Shown one piece after another: positions 1 to 12,800 of a stretch of DNA of 64,000 nt. The DNA comes from Setophaga petechia (taxonomy: Eukaryota > Chordata > Aves > Passeriformes > Parulidae). A model generated the notes under the pieces. That model was not told the DNA's origin, did no database searches, and saw nothing but the letters and a program-made list of their open reading frames with translations. The stretch spans positions 31,180,557 to 31,244,556 of the forward strand of contig JANCRA010000008.1 in assembly GCA_024362935.1 (NCBI GenBank). The letters are read 5' to 3'. Made by a program: the position numbers and the translations under genes. The stretch's first letter is position 1. Every line of letters starts with the position of its first letter.

Positions 1-3000
1 TCAGCTTGGAAGGTAATGAAGACACATCTCCCTCATCTTGGATAAGTGCTCCTGTCATCAGGCTTACACATACAGCTCTTACCACCTTCTTCTTCCTCTT
101 GAAATATGTTTGAAAATGCCTAAGTGTTCCTGGTTTTCTAAGCAAAAGGTCACACCTGTGGATGTTTACTCCTTTCAGCTCCAGGTAACCCAAAGAAAAA
201 TTAAATTTCTGATGTCTTTTTAGTTTCCCGTGTTCTCACCAGCATTGAATATTTCTGATTTCTGAGTGCATTTATTTTTAGTGGTTTCTACCTAGCACTA
301 AAGCCATTGTGAAGGTCCATTTTGAGGCACTATAATCTGGGGTACTACAGAAACCTCAGATTTTCATACTTAGGAGCTGCTTCTGTGTGGAAGCCTGTGT
401 CTCCAGCATTGTCTCATCCCACCCAAGCTTTCCCTGACAACAGTATGAGGACCATGACTACAGCCAGGGATGTAGCTCAGACCCAAATCTGCAGAAGCAG
501 TGCAGACAAATGTCAAATGTTACTTGTTTTCCATTACTGGTTGTTAGGAAATTCTTGTGTCAAGCACTGGGGGGACGAGAGGGGTCAGGTTTTTCCCTGA
601 GCAACCTCAATAATTAAATTTCTGCTTAGCATTCCAGGATGTATCATCCACACAAGGCCAGGAGATTTTAAAGCAAGCTGCCAAAGCTGTTGAGCCTGAC
701 ATCATGAAGAATGCTGGTCCCTGGTGGACTGTTGGCTGCAGAAGAGCAATGAGTCATGCTTTGCTATTTTGCAGCAAAAAGTCTTAAACTTGCGCACTTC
801 TAGAAGTCAGACACTGTGTTAACTTCTTTAAACTTCAGTTTGTTATGACTGAAGTCAGCTAAAAATATGATGATGTTAGCCTGGCAAGCTGGTTGTCAGA
901 GCCCTAGCTGATAAGCAAATATTCAATGAAATGCCATCTTTAGAGGGGTTTATGAACTTGAAGTACTATGAACTTATATGCCACACTCGTCGTTAGGGAT
1001 AGTGCTGAGTAGAATAATTTTTTTTCTACATAAAAAGGTAACAAAACATCTCTTGCCTCCCAAAGCAAAAGTTTCAGGAGTAACAATTGGTTTCTTCTTT
1101 TCCTGCTCTCCTTGCACCAGAAAGACAAACCCACTAGACCTGTATTATGGTTGAAGTATGTAACATGTATTTGCTCATTTCTTACTCGTACTAAAACTAA
1201 AACCAAGACTAAAAAAGAAAGTGCAAATAGTGACTTTACGCAATACCAGGGGAAAAGAAAAAGCATATAGTAAAAAACCACACAACAAACCAATCAGATC
1301 ATGCTGTCCCACTCTAGATTTCATAGCTGTGAAGGATTTAGATGGGTTTGTGGTAAACTGGGTGTAACAGAAGTACAGAAGGTGACTGCTGACATATCAG
1401 ACCTTATGAAGCCCATGTATTCTATGTGTACTACTGCTGAGGTGACTATACTACATAAGCAAGATTTTAGCAGATGTAAGACTACATTCTCATTGCTGTC
1501 AGCTTTTTATTCCCTCTGTTAATGTATCAGTGGGATATAGTATAAACAGTATTTAAAGAGAAAGTCACCCCCACTCCGCTTACTGTAGTTCTGAGAAGTG
1601 CCTAGGCTGCACGTGACAGAAATTAAAATCTCCATAATGCAAGTATTGCAGTGCACATGGAAGTTTTGACAAATACAATATCTCTTCATAATTATTTTGC
1701 TTTTCATTTAAAGAATACTATCATTTGAAAAATTGTTTGCTTTAATTCATGGGAGATAGCAATGGCATCAGGTAAGACTGCCTCAGTCCTGTACCTGAAA
1801 GACAATGAGCATAGTTGGACAGCACAGTCTATCATGTGTTAATTCCCAGATTTCAAGGATGAAAGCTTTCAGCTGACTGAGGCCAGGCAGTTAAAGCTGA
1901 GAAGCTGATCACTATTGTCCATTTTTCACATGCAGGATCAAGTTTTCATTATATAGCATTGTTGTCATCATCCTTGAATTAAAAGAGTCATGGCCTCATA
2001 AACTGTGAGAAAATAAAGACTGGCTTTTTTCCAGCAAAAGAGAAGGTCACCAAAGGACTAGGCAACTTTTGACAAGCTGTGTCTTGAAATCATGTTAAAG
2101 AAGTGTTCTCTAAGTGAAGGGAATGAATGGTATCTGTCACATGGCACGGGAAGTGAGGGGGAATACAATGTGGAAGCTACTACCACATGAGAAGACAGGT
2201 AGGTACCTAGGGATTAAACAGTCTCTCTTTCCTCTGAAATACTTTTCTTCTGATTCTCTGCACTTTGTGGAGCAGTAAACAGTGCCCTGGTGGGACACAA
2301 GCCAAACCAGTGTTGAAAGTGACAGCTGGCAATAGGAAAGCTGACCAAGAAAACCCCTGTTTTGAACCTAGGGACCTCCACGCTTCCAGAGAGAAAACAG
2401 CACAAGGGTCAGGAGTGCCCCGAGCCTACCTGTTTTAGCAACAACTTGCATCCTCAGACCTACTGGTTCAGAAAACTGACCACAATATTTCCATTTAAAT
2501 GTATTATGGAATAAATGATGCAGTCATATATAAAGTCTATTTTGATTGCTTTTCAATGTTCTGTTGAAAACAGCTCCCCCTGCTCCCAAAGTTCCCCCAA
2601 ACCAAAGGAAGTTGGTTGCTGTTCAAAATGCTTTTCAGTCAAAAGGAAAAATACACAGAAAAGAAATTGCTCACATTCTTCATTCCTGATCAGAGCAGAA
2701 ATGATAAAGTTTACTCCTCTCAAGAAGCACATGGATCTGCCCTGCAGTCAGAGCTGCAGCTTCTCTTCTGTTGCTCTGCTTGTGGAACTCATTCATAAAT
2801 ATTCTGCTGGGCTTTTTTATCACCCTTCCTCTTTGCACTACTGTAAACTACACTCAGAGTTTCAACAGTTTCACTATGGAAACACAGTTTGACTCCACCC
2901 TTGTCCCAGTGAGAGAGAGCTCACTGATGACCTGCTCAGCGAGGCTTACTAGATGTTCATTTCAGAACAGGCTGAATCTCACTCTAATGAGCTTCAGTCA

Positions 3001-6000
3001 TGATGGACGATCTTTCTCAGGTGAAAACGTGGTGCAACAATCCTTGAACTAATGTCCAAGTATAGTTTTGCCCTAGACTGGGACCAGAACCAGCACAGCG
3101 ATTTGATTTTACTTACATGAGCAACATGCTTGCAACGTGGCCACACTGACTGAGCCTCAAGCTTCCTCTAAGTGTTAGAGGAGTGACCATGAGGGCTCGG
3201 TCCAGATGTAGGACTAACAGTCTAAATAATGTCCCCCTTGTTATCAAGGGGCCACTGCATGTCAGTGGTGACACAGCCATGCTCTGCATCTCATCAGCTG
3301 TGCTGTTGTCTCATTAAATGTAATTTTTTAGCTATTCTCCTGGGTGAGGAGCTCCATTCTGTGTAGACGTTGAGAGTGTGAGTGCCAACAACTGGTACCA
3401 GACCAAGGGTTGCAGGGACCTCTGTGTGGTGCCAGCAAGTGGAGCACCAGCAAAGCAGGAGAGGGACCAGCTGGTGAGCAGGTGAAGTGCTCTGGGGGAG
3501 CTGCAGAAGTGTATGGCCATTGCAGCGTGGGTCCTGGTCAGCAGCCAGGGACCTGTGTGTATGAGATGCACTGTGCTGGTGACTGGAGTGGAACTGCAGC
3601 CTCAGGGTATGTCCAGGTGCAAGCTACTGATGAAATCAGGATCCAGGGACAGCTACTGGGCAGACTGAGTGTCTGAGCTCAGTTACTGCTGGGATCCACA
3701 CTAGAATTATATTTCTGTTATATAGATATATATAAACATATGTCATTTAACACTATACAATATACATGATATCTACTTTTAAATCATTTACTGAGAAATA
3801 GATACTTGTATTTTTTACTTATATATACTCCAGTAACATATATTGGAACATATATTGAAATCAGCTGGAAAAGGAAAGAGGAAGAGGCCACTGGTGCTGT
3901 TCATTTTAATACTGACTGCATCTGTTGGTGCTGCTCTGCACATAAACACATGTCCATGATATATGTGTGTTTGTGTAAGACTGGAAACACATTCCCAGCC
4001 TGTGCAAGACTGGACACACATTCTCAGCCTCACCATCGGGAATACAATGCTGTGGCAGCCCTATTCAGCTCCCCTCAACGTTTAACTTCTCTGGGCCCAG
4101 CCTTAATGTTTCTCCTCATACCAAAGAAAGCTTAAATCCTCAAGTAATTCCACTAAGTTGCCAAAAACATTCTAATAGAATCACATAGACCATATTTCTC
4201 TGCAAATGGGCAGCATCTCAGTTATCTACTTAAAAACTAAGTTTTCATAAATTCGTTCCACCAGTCTGAGGGGAAAGAGAGTGGATTTAACACTGCCTTC
4301 GAAATAAAATATCTACCTAGACTAAAGTCATACCAATGGCTTTTGGAAGTAATTCTCTGCTTTCAACATCCCTTATGCAGGTCTTAACTTTATTTTACTT
4401 TATTTAACACTATTGTATGAGCCTGGTGTTAGACAGCAAGAGATACATCAAGGCAGGCCTTCAGTCAGAGCACACTCCTCCAGGGCTTGGACAGACAGTG
4501 CTTGTGCTGTTCTGCACACTAGTCCCAGCCTCAGGAGACCCAGATTCCTCCCATGACAGATTTGGGGAATAGCTGACTGGATTTCTCTTAAGAACTCTCT
4601 GGAGTTCATAAACCACAGTGCTTCCACCAGCAACAGGGCAGGTTCTTCTCAGCCACACCAGCCATCCCAAACAGAATTCAGACATCCAGTGCTTGCCTGC
4701 AGCTCCCAACACAAGAGAAATGAGATGAGGCATCCTGAAGCCTGACATAGCACAGCTGCCAAGGCAGGCTGCACTCTCTGCATTAGTGGCAGATGACAGC
4801 TCACTTATTTGAACACAGACAAAGAAAAGTCTGCCACAGAGCAGTTCCTGCAGGACTGGAGGGAGGAAACAGCTGTCAACTCTTTCTTGGATTACAGGGA
4901 TAAACATATTTCTAGCAACAGCTTTAGGCTATGTAACTCTAAAATCCTGAATAGAATTCAAGGTATTCTTGTACCAGGAGAGGAGTCACATTAGAAGGCT
5001 TTATAGTTGAAAGCTTAAGCCTTCCCTGAAACAAGAAATGCATCTTCTGGCATTATTACAGAACTCAGCAAGAGCCAAAATAAACTACACCATCACTTTC
5101 TGAGAGAGAATACAGAGTATTCTAGAGGTTTATTGAGTCTTGCTTTATCTGGGAAAGAAACCAGAAGACACTGCCTGCCTTTGTCAAGCCCCTGAATGGA
5201 TGTCTTAATCCAAATTTCTGCCTCATTGAGCAGGGTACAAATTAACTATCCAGAGGGAACTATATGAAAAAAAGAGGAAGAATGAACCAACTCCACAGAG
5301 GTGAAGACTAAGCCTAGATGAGAAAATAACTTCCTTTGAAGAACTAGGTTTCTCATTCTGGTACGTCAAGTGATCCTGTTGCATTGGAAAAGTAGAAACG
5401 TTTCACAGAACAAAAGAGGATGTAGCTTAATTTGCTCAACATGGTACTTAATCCTGTGGATATAAACCAGCAAAACTTCTCAAAACTGAAAAGTTATGTA
5501 TGGAAACCGTGCATTGAAGAAAACAGATCACATCTAGAGAAAAGACAGAGAGATATTATGTAGAAGGATTTGTGTGTTATGTTTTCAGCTCTCTAAAAGG
5601 GAATTCTGTGGCTTTAACCTCAAGGGAAGGAGCACAGGCCAGTAACAGAAACAAGAAAGAGCTAAGCTCAGTCAGTGAGTCATAGCCACTATGCAAACTC
5701 TGCCATACATCTGTGTTTTCCCATGCTGCTCCCAATCCTTTCCTCACATCCTTGCAAAGGACAGAATGCCAAATATGAGCAGATCAAATTGTATTTTTCC
5801 ACCATGGGTTTCTTTTTCAACAGGAAAATTGGACTAGAGCTGGCACTTGAAAGAACCAAACAACATCCCTGGGACTAAAACTCACTAAAATTTCCAGGTC
5901 CTTCAAACAGAGCCTCCAGTCTACAGAAATGAGCTTCTGTTTCTTTGGGGCTGTGCTGGAAATTCCAAGGGCTGATTGGAATAAAGAAAGCAAGTGGTCA

Positions 6001-6794
6001 CTTTTAATACATCCCAGCTGCTGTCCCAGCAGGCTGAGGCATGAGCCCTGCTCACTGGAAGGAGGCAGGAGGGAAGAGCCTGCTGAATCTCTCTGCAGCT
6101 CAGAGAGGCTGAGCTCTCACTACAGGCTGTCAGCCTGACCAAAATTCAGCTCCTGGGGCACCCAAACCAAAGCCTACCAGTTACAAATTACATTTACCAT
6201 CAGAAAATACATGGAGTCTTCAAAATAGTCTTCAAAAAAGGGCTTAAAACTGTTTGCTGACAGAGTGGAAGATATTAGTGGAAGGACATTTGCCACTGTC
6301 ACTTTGGTGTCCAGTCCCCTCTTTTTGCCCCCACAAACAGGAACTGCTGTGCAGTGTGCAAGAGACATTTTTCCACTTCCCTGACCACAGCTGGGTTGTG
6401 GGCAGACCTCTCTTTGGCTGGGACAAACTAAGGACAAAGGTGAAATAGAGGCCATTGTCAACTTTCTTCTCTCCTGCATGGACACTCAAGTGCCACTAAA
6501 GACAGCCACAGCAGGGACACAGGGAGCAGTGTGGCTGCCAAGTCCTGCCTCCAAAGGGACATAACACACCCCACAGTCCCTTACTCCCTCTGTGCCCACA
6601 TATGCTTCTTGCTCTCAGGACACACAGGTGACTGCAAACCACCAGCCTGTCCCCAGGGAGCCTGGGCTGGGCTATGCTGGATACATTTTTGAAGTAGAGG
6701 AAACTCCAGCACTCTTGCTACCAGATGCAACCCAAAGTACTTGAGATAAGGCATTTATCAGGTGTCTGTGAGACAACAAGAGAAGAGAGCTCAC
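1..6794 (-). other. GLIPR2-family intron 3 (partial); no further exon found
   Basis: I searched the minus strand for the expected downstream exons (DRWY, GHFTAMVWK and the ARYFPAGN motif) and found none, so this is taken as intron that continues past the left edge. It holds a short imperfect tandem duplication at 3972-4029. The GC-richer stretch at about 3350-3680 is unrecognised. No tRNA, rRNA or other gene is seen. Confidence 0.6.
3972..4029. repeat. Imperfect 29-bp tandem duplication
   Basis: Two adjacent 29-bp copies begin TGTGTAAGACTGG and TGTGCAAGACTGG and differ at a few bases. Confidence 0.8.
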
Positions 6795-6898
6795 CTGATT
6801 GGTCATAGGATGCCCATGCTAGGTTTTCTCCACAATTCCCATTAGCAGACTCAGAGCTGTGCTTGAGGACCCTCGTGGTAGCCAGTTCTTCTGCATAC
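6795..6898 (-). CDS. GLIPR2: GLIPR2-family coding exon 3
   Basis: The acceptor ...TTTGCTAG precedes G-TAT-GCA and the donor GTGAGC follows AATCAG. The exon encodes [17 protein letters not shown] and the [13 protein letters not shown] signature, including His54 and Glu65 of the CAP cavity. It ends in phase 1, with a G that would begin the next glycine codon, as in the mammalian gene. Confidence 0.93.
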
Positions 6899-9800
6899 CT
6901 AGCAAAGGAAACCACACATTGAGTCAGAGACCACAGGTGCAATGAGCAGAAAGGAGGAGGAACAGGAGGCAGGGAAGGACATGCAAGGAAGGAATTGTGG
7001 TGGAAGATGACGGGTTTAAGTCAAGTTGCAAAGCCCTGAAGCCAGAGATGCTTTAAGGTTACATAGATCCATGAGTTAAGCAAAGGAAAAACACATTTTC
7101 CCTGCCTTTCATGAGCATCTGTATAAATTCTGAGAAGGCCCTAGGAGAAATCAAAGGGCAGATTCCCTTGCACCACATTTTAACCAGCACCTGGAAATCT
7201 TAGGGCCATCCTTAGCCACAGCTGCAGGTGGAAAGGGAAGTATTTACAGCAATTGCTACAGGTGCCACCTCCTGGCATTTCTAGGTCCCTCACAGGAGTA
7301 AATTAAATGTTCTCAATGAGACTGGAAAAAAAAAAAGAGGTGGGAATTCAGTCAAAGCAAGCACAAACCCCCTACATTTACAAATGAAAGAAAAAAAGTA
7401 AAATTCACAAAAAGAGCAATGTACCAGGCAACAAGATGGAAGATAAGGGGATCACATGGAGAGCGAAGGCAACAACTGTGTAAACCAGCACAGGGATAAG
7501 CAGCACTGTTTCTATGGAATCTGACATGTGTGAATGTGGGATGTATTTTATTTTCTTAGAACAACAGGTTAAGAAGAACATCATGGGTAAAGCAATTACT
7601 CTGTTCATTCAACATTGGAAAGGCTTCAGTACAGAGATAGGGAAATTGGAAAGACCATTTATTTCCTATAGTGGCAACACAGAGTCATCAGGTCATAGAT
7701 TTAAAGTTCAAGTGAGACAAAGCTCTTCTTCCACACTGCAGCAGAAGTCATTGCCTCAGGACAATGCAGGCACCAAAGCACATGTGAGTGAAAAAGAGAG
7801 AGGCAAATTCACAGTGTATGGATGTGGGGAGGAATCTTCACGGCATATTAAACAACAGCAACAAATAAATGAGGATACAACTTACTGCTTAGGAAAATGG
7901 TAATTTCCAGGATAAATCTGTAATTTCCAGAAGAAGATAACGGGGGAAGGATCACATTTTTTTTTGTCCTCCTACTCCTTCCCTAATTGCGAATTACTGG
8001 CATCTGCCAGAGACATGATTTTTGTCCAGCTGAACATTTTGACCCAAGCTAGCAGTGCAGTCATTAGGTTCCAATTTCCTTTTGCCCTAATCCTCCCACC
8101 AAAACAAAAAGAAGAGTAATTAGCTACATCCATTAATTTAGAAATAATGAAAACTTGTCAGTTGTCAGTTTGCTAGATCCTGGACTGGAGGATCTTTAGA
8201 TGCTATCTCTACAGTCCTGTAATTTTCCTCAGGATCCTCATATCCCAAGTTAGAGGCAGGACTGAGACTAAGTACACATTGCAGATGGATGAAGCTGCCA
8301 GGGATTTGAGACAAAAGGTGATTAATCCACTCCAGCTCAGGCAGCTGAAAGCATGAGATTTTCATCTGAGATCATCACCCTATGCTTCATTACAGTCAGA
8401 GATAAACAGACACCTGCTGAGGCTGACTCATCTCATGTTAAAGAAGGAATCCAATAGTCAGTTCACCTGTCACAGTAACTGGACCTGAAAATAGTAGGAA
8501 ACATACCATTTTCAACTCAGGTAAAGCAGCACAGAAAAGCACGCAGAGAGAAAAACACGCAAATACAAACCAAAAAAGGATATATATGTAGGATATACCC
8601 AAAGAAAAGGTCAAGTTCTTTTTTTTTAATTTAAGAATATACAAAATCTATCTTGAAAAAGATGAGATTTCTTAAATTTCATGTCTTTTATTCCAACCAA
8701 AACATTTTTTGTTCTTGCTATCAAGCAGTTTTACCAGTCTCTAAACATGTCTTAATTCTTACAAGTTAAATTATAGACCTCAAGCAAAACGAGGTTTCCT
8801 ATTGTTGTTCATTGCAGCAGGGCATCAGATGAGACCAAAAAGGGTTGTGAAGAATTTCTGAAGGATCTAAAAATACCCAGCAAGGGCAACAGCACACTCA
8901 GAGATAAATGTGCAGCAATGCATATTTGATAGAATAATCTGAACTATTCATACAAGCCAACTTGTTCAAACTGAGTGTTGCACTTCTGAGACCCAACAAG
9001 TGCTATTGACAAGTCAATGAAATCTCTCCCTCACTGTGAGCATGAAAAACAGAACCAAAAAAAAAAAAAAAACCCTTTGAAGAACAGAAGGAAAGTCCCA
9101 GCAGATTACAAGATTGGTGAATGAGTCACTAGCATTCCACATTTTAGGAATACTGTATCCAGTTATAATGGTGTCTCAAGAAAAAAAGAAAAAAAAAGGA
9201 AAATTAAAAAAAGGAAAGAAAAGAAAGTGAAAACGCCAAGATTTTTCTTCCTGCCACAGGTCATGTCCACATGCCATTTACATGGTGTGTTGTACAGCAC
9301 AACACCTGGGAGAAATCTAGGAGTCAGGAGCCAGTTCATCTGTGTGACATCTATGTCCCATCATGCTGGGACAATAAATCGGGTTCTGGAAAGACTACAG
9401 CATCTCTCTCTCCCAATCACCCAGCACAGAGAAATCTGCATGGTTATGGTAGAAAGCTAATGGAAGGAGGTCTTATGTCTAGAGTAGGAATCAAACTGGC
9501 CATCATTCAGTATCATTTATCTTCCGAATAATTTAATCAACATTTACTCCTTCAGTTGTCTCCTTTGTACTGTGAAGATCATAATTAAAAAATAATGGAA
9601 GATTTTTAAATCTGCTTTTTGAAAAAGATTGCTGTAAAGAGAAGGGAACTCCTATGGTTATCATAACTACAGCTGTAAAGAGAAAGGAATTAATATGGTT
9701 ATCATAACTAAAGTAAGGACGACAAGCAGTATTGAGTCAAATGTCTGTAAGGAAGACTCAAGTCAAAGAGCAGGGAGATGGATTCACTGTATGCTAGATT

Positions 9801-12800
9801 GAGAAGAAGTTGTGCAGTCTTCAACACTGGAGTACAAGCAAAATGTTTCCTTCCTGACAGAACAGAGAACATAAAATACTTTTACTTTTGTGGCTGGGAG
9901 ATAGATGAATCTGAAATTACTTCCTCCTGATTCCACTGATCTTAGACCAGTCAACACGTCTTACCATGAAAAAGGTGTTTTCTCACTATTTCAGCAGGAG
10001 TAGATCTTCTCCTGCAGATGACAATCTCTCATCTGACGGAAGTGGTGATGGAGCCTGTTTTAGACAACTGCCCTCTGCAGAGGACACCTACCAGTGCAGA
10101 CAGATGTAGTCCACATCTGAAAAAGGCTCCAAGAAAGATTTGTATTGTTGTGACCACGTGTCCATGTGACCAGCTACTGCTATGTGATGAAAAAAGAGGG
10201 GATGCAGGAGTAGAGTCCCACACCCTCTACTCAGTAAGTCTTCACTGGTTATCAGCATGTCAAAAGGCAAATATCTTTGCAGTAAACACAGCCAAACCTA
10301 ACAGATAAAAGTGTCACAAATCTCATTAAAGAAAAGAAAGGACTGAACTCACTGTTGGGCTCCTCTGTTTAACTTCTTGCAAAGTTTTAATGGGGGGACT
10401 CCATGTTTCTTCCTGTAGTCATTGTGTACTTTCAAGACTTCTTCAGCAAATTGTTTGGAAGCTGAAATCACATTAAAAAATTGGAAAGGTCTGTCAAATA
10501 CAGACATTAGTGAAGACAGAAAAAGCATACTAGTACTTGGGTACTCTGAACCCAAGCCCTGGTGCAGGCTGGATAGAAGAACACAAGGGTACCACCCTCA
10601 TTACCTGGCAGCAGGATGAAAGGAACCACTGACTTCCATCCAGAAACAAACTCTAACAGACACTCCCATTGGGAAGCTACAGACTCACCAGAGGTTGAAG
10701 AAAACTGTGATCACTAGTGCTTTCCTCAATAGCAAGGTGATTTAAGGTTAGTCAATCAGTTTGTCAGTTTAAAACCAAAATCAGTTTGACTAACTTTCAA
10801 TTTAAGCTCTCAGCACACTGCATCACCATTCCAATTTCAGAGTAAGCAACAAATAACTCCTCCAAGGAGATGCATTAAAAATGCAAATGATTGTCCCTGC
10901 ATGCAAAAATTGTCTCTATTAGTCAGGGCACCACCTAAAGAGAATGAAGATACTAAAATGTTTAGATCTCTGCATGTACTTGGAAACATGCACCATTCTT
11001 CTAATTAATTTTCTAGTACGAATTCATAGAAATCTCAAATATACCTTTATTTGGCTCAAGACAGATAAATGTTCACAAACAGTAAGTGGTAAGGAAAGAA
11101 ACAACCACTGTGGCATGGATTTTTATATTTATTAATGATTCATCAGCTTCATTTCTGAATATCTCAGTTAGCATGACTACCATCATTTTCCTTGCAAGGC
11201 ACTTGCAAAACCCAAACAGATCCTATGACTAAAAAGAGTTTTCTCTTATTAACCTTAGATTTCTCAGCTTCCTCTCACTACTTGATCCTGACAACTGAAA
11301 TCAATCATTCTCTGCTGTATTAGCATTATTCTCTTCCGCTGTTTGTAAAGATGCATTTTCCCCACAATAGAGCTGCACACACTGCTCCCAGAACGTTTTC
11401 CTAAGGTGATTACCCAGCTTACTCTCATGCTTTAGGCTGCTCTTGGAGTTCTCTCTAGCTCCTCAATAGTGCTGGGATAATACAGTAGCCTAAAATAATC
11501 TCAGTATCCAATGCACACAAGAAAGCCATTACAGTTTCCTGCAGTCCTTAAATCTTTTGAACACAGTCGGAAGTTGGGTTGGCCCTTCCCTGATGAAAGT
11601 GTCATTGTGAACATATATCTAATATAGTCTCCATAACATGCTTTCAGGCTCACTTTTTTGGTATCAGTTTGTTGGTATAACACAGCAGCCCTGGTGAACA
11701 AGGTGACATCTTGTCACCAGCAGCCCACCACCTTCCTCCTCTTCAGCTCTCCCTCAATTGTGTGTATCACAAGTTGCACATCCTCAGGAAAACAGGCACC
11801 TCCATTCTGGTATTCAAGCACACAAACTCATTTTTGCTAATGAACCTGTCCCATCAATCTTATTACCATTGCTCACAGCTCACTGATTCTATCAGGCCAG
11901 AGTCTCATCTGCTCTGTTACAGAGGTAGCCAATTTCTACAGCATCTATCAGAAGTCACTGAGGAAAGCAAGCCTACACCCAATTCACCCCCTTCCTTGAT
12001 GAAGGGGGTCCAAGCTTCCAGCAAGGAAATGTTAAGACGGCCTACAAATTAAAGACATTGAAAAACATAGCTTTGAAAGTTGCATCACATACTCCAGACT
12101 ACTTTTTTTTTTCTCTTGAGAGCATGCTAAACTTGTGCCTGTTATCATCTAGACTTAATATCATACCCACTCAGCACTGAAATAGTAGATAAACAATCTG
12201 ACCTGCAAGTATGGAAGTTTCTATCCAAATAATTTGCTCCCAATGACAACATCAAATTGAAATTCTAATTTAAAAAAAAGTCAACTGAAATACAGATTTC
12301 ATCAGTGCCCAGTCCATAGATTGACAGAAATACTGCATAATGTAGCTCTGTACTAACTTTCTGACTTACAAAGAGTAACAAGTCATGGACAAAACTGAGT
12401 TGCTTCTAGCTGCAACAGGCACTGCTATGCTGTCCCTGGAGAACCTCCATCCTCCCTTCCCCTCAAAGGTGGCTGCTATAGAAATGCTTATCTCCTGTGA
12501 CTCAAGCTCATGTGCTAACCACCTCCCTCTGTACAGCTTTTCCCGTGCCTGATGATGTGTGGAGAGAGACGCCCAAGTGCCAGATATATTTCAGATTTGT
12601 TTCAGAATGCATGTTAAGTTTTTCCATTTTACCAGTGTTCCATACACTGAGAAACCAGACATTAAAAGTGAGAGCTAATGGGAGTTTTCAGGCTCCCACC
12701 CAAACGGGAAGAGCATCCCAAACAGCTGTGGAGATGTACTTCTTTCCCTTCACGTAAACTGCTTAAGCTGCTAGAAAAAATTATTTTCTACTGCCAGAGA

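Noticed and set aside
1300..1360. Possible GLIPR2 exon 4 because the minus strand reads TTCACAGCTATG, as in the FTAM motif
   Set aside because: The surrounding codons do not match the family, and no suitable splice sites frame it.
3332..3680. GC-richer segment with frames on both strands
   Set aside because: Not recognised as a gene or as a known repeat, and no splice-compatible exon of the surrounding gene fits.
10462..10555. Extension of the GLIPR2-family exon 2 frame upstream to a methionine at 10555
   Set aside because: A good acceptor (TGATTTCAG) sits at 10462, similarity to the family begins exactly there, and the true start MGKS was found in exon 1.
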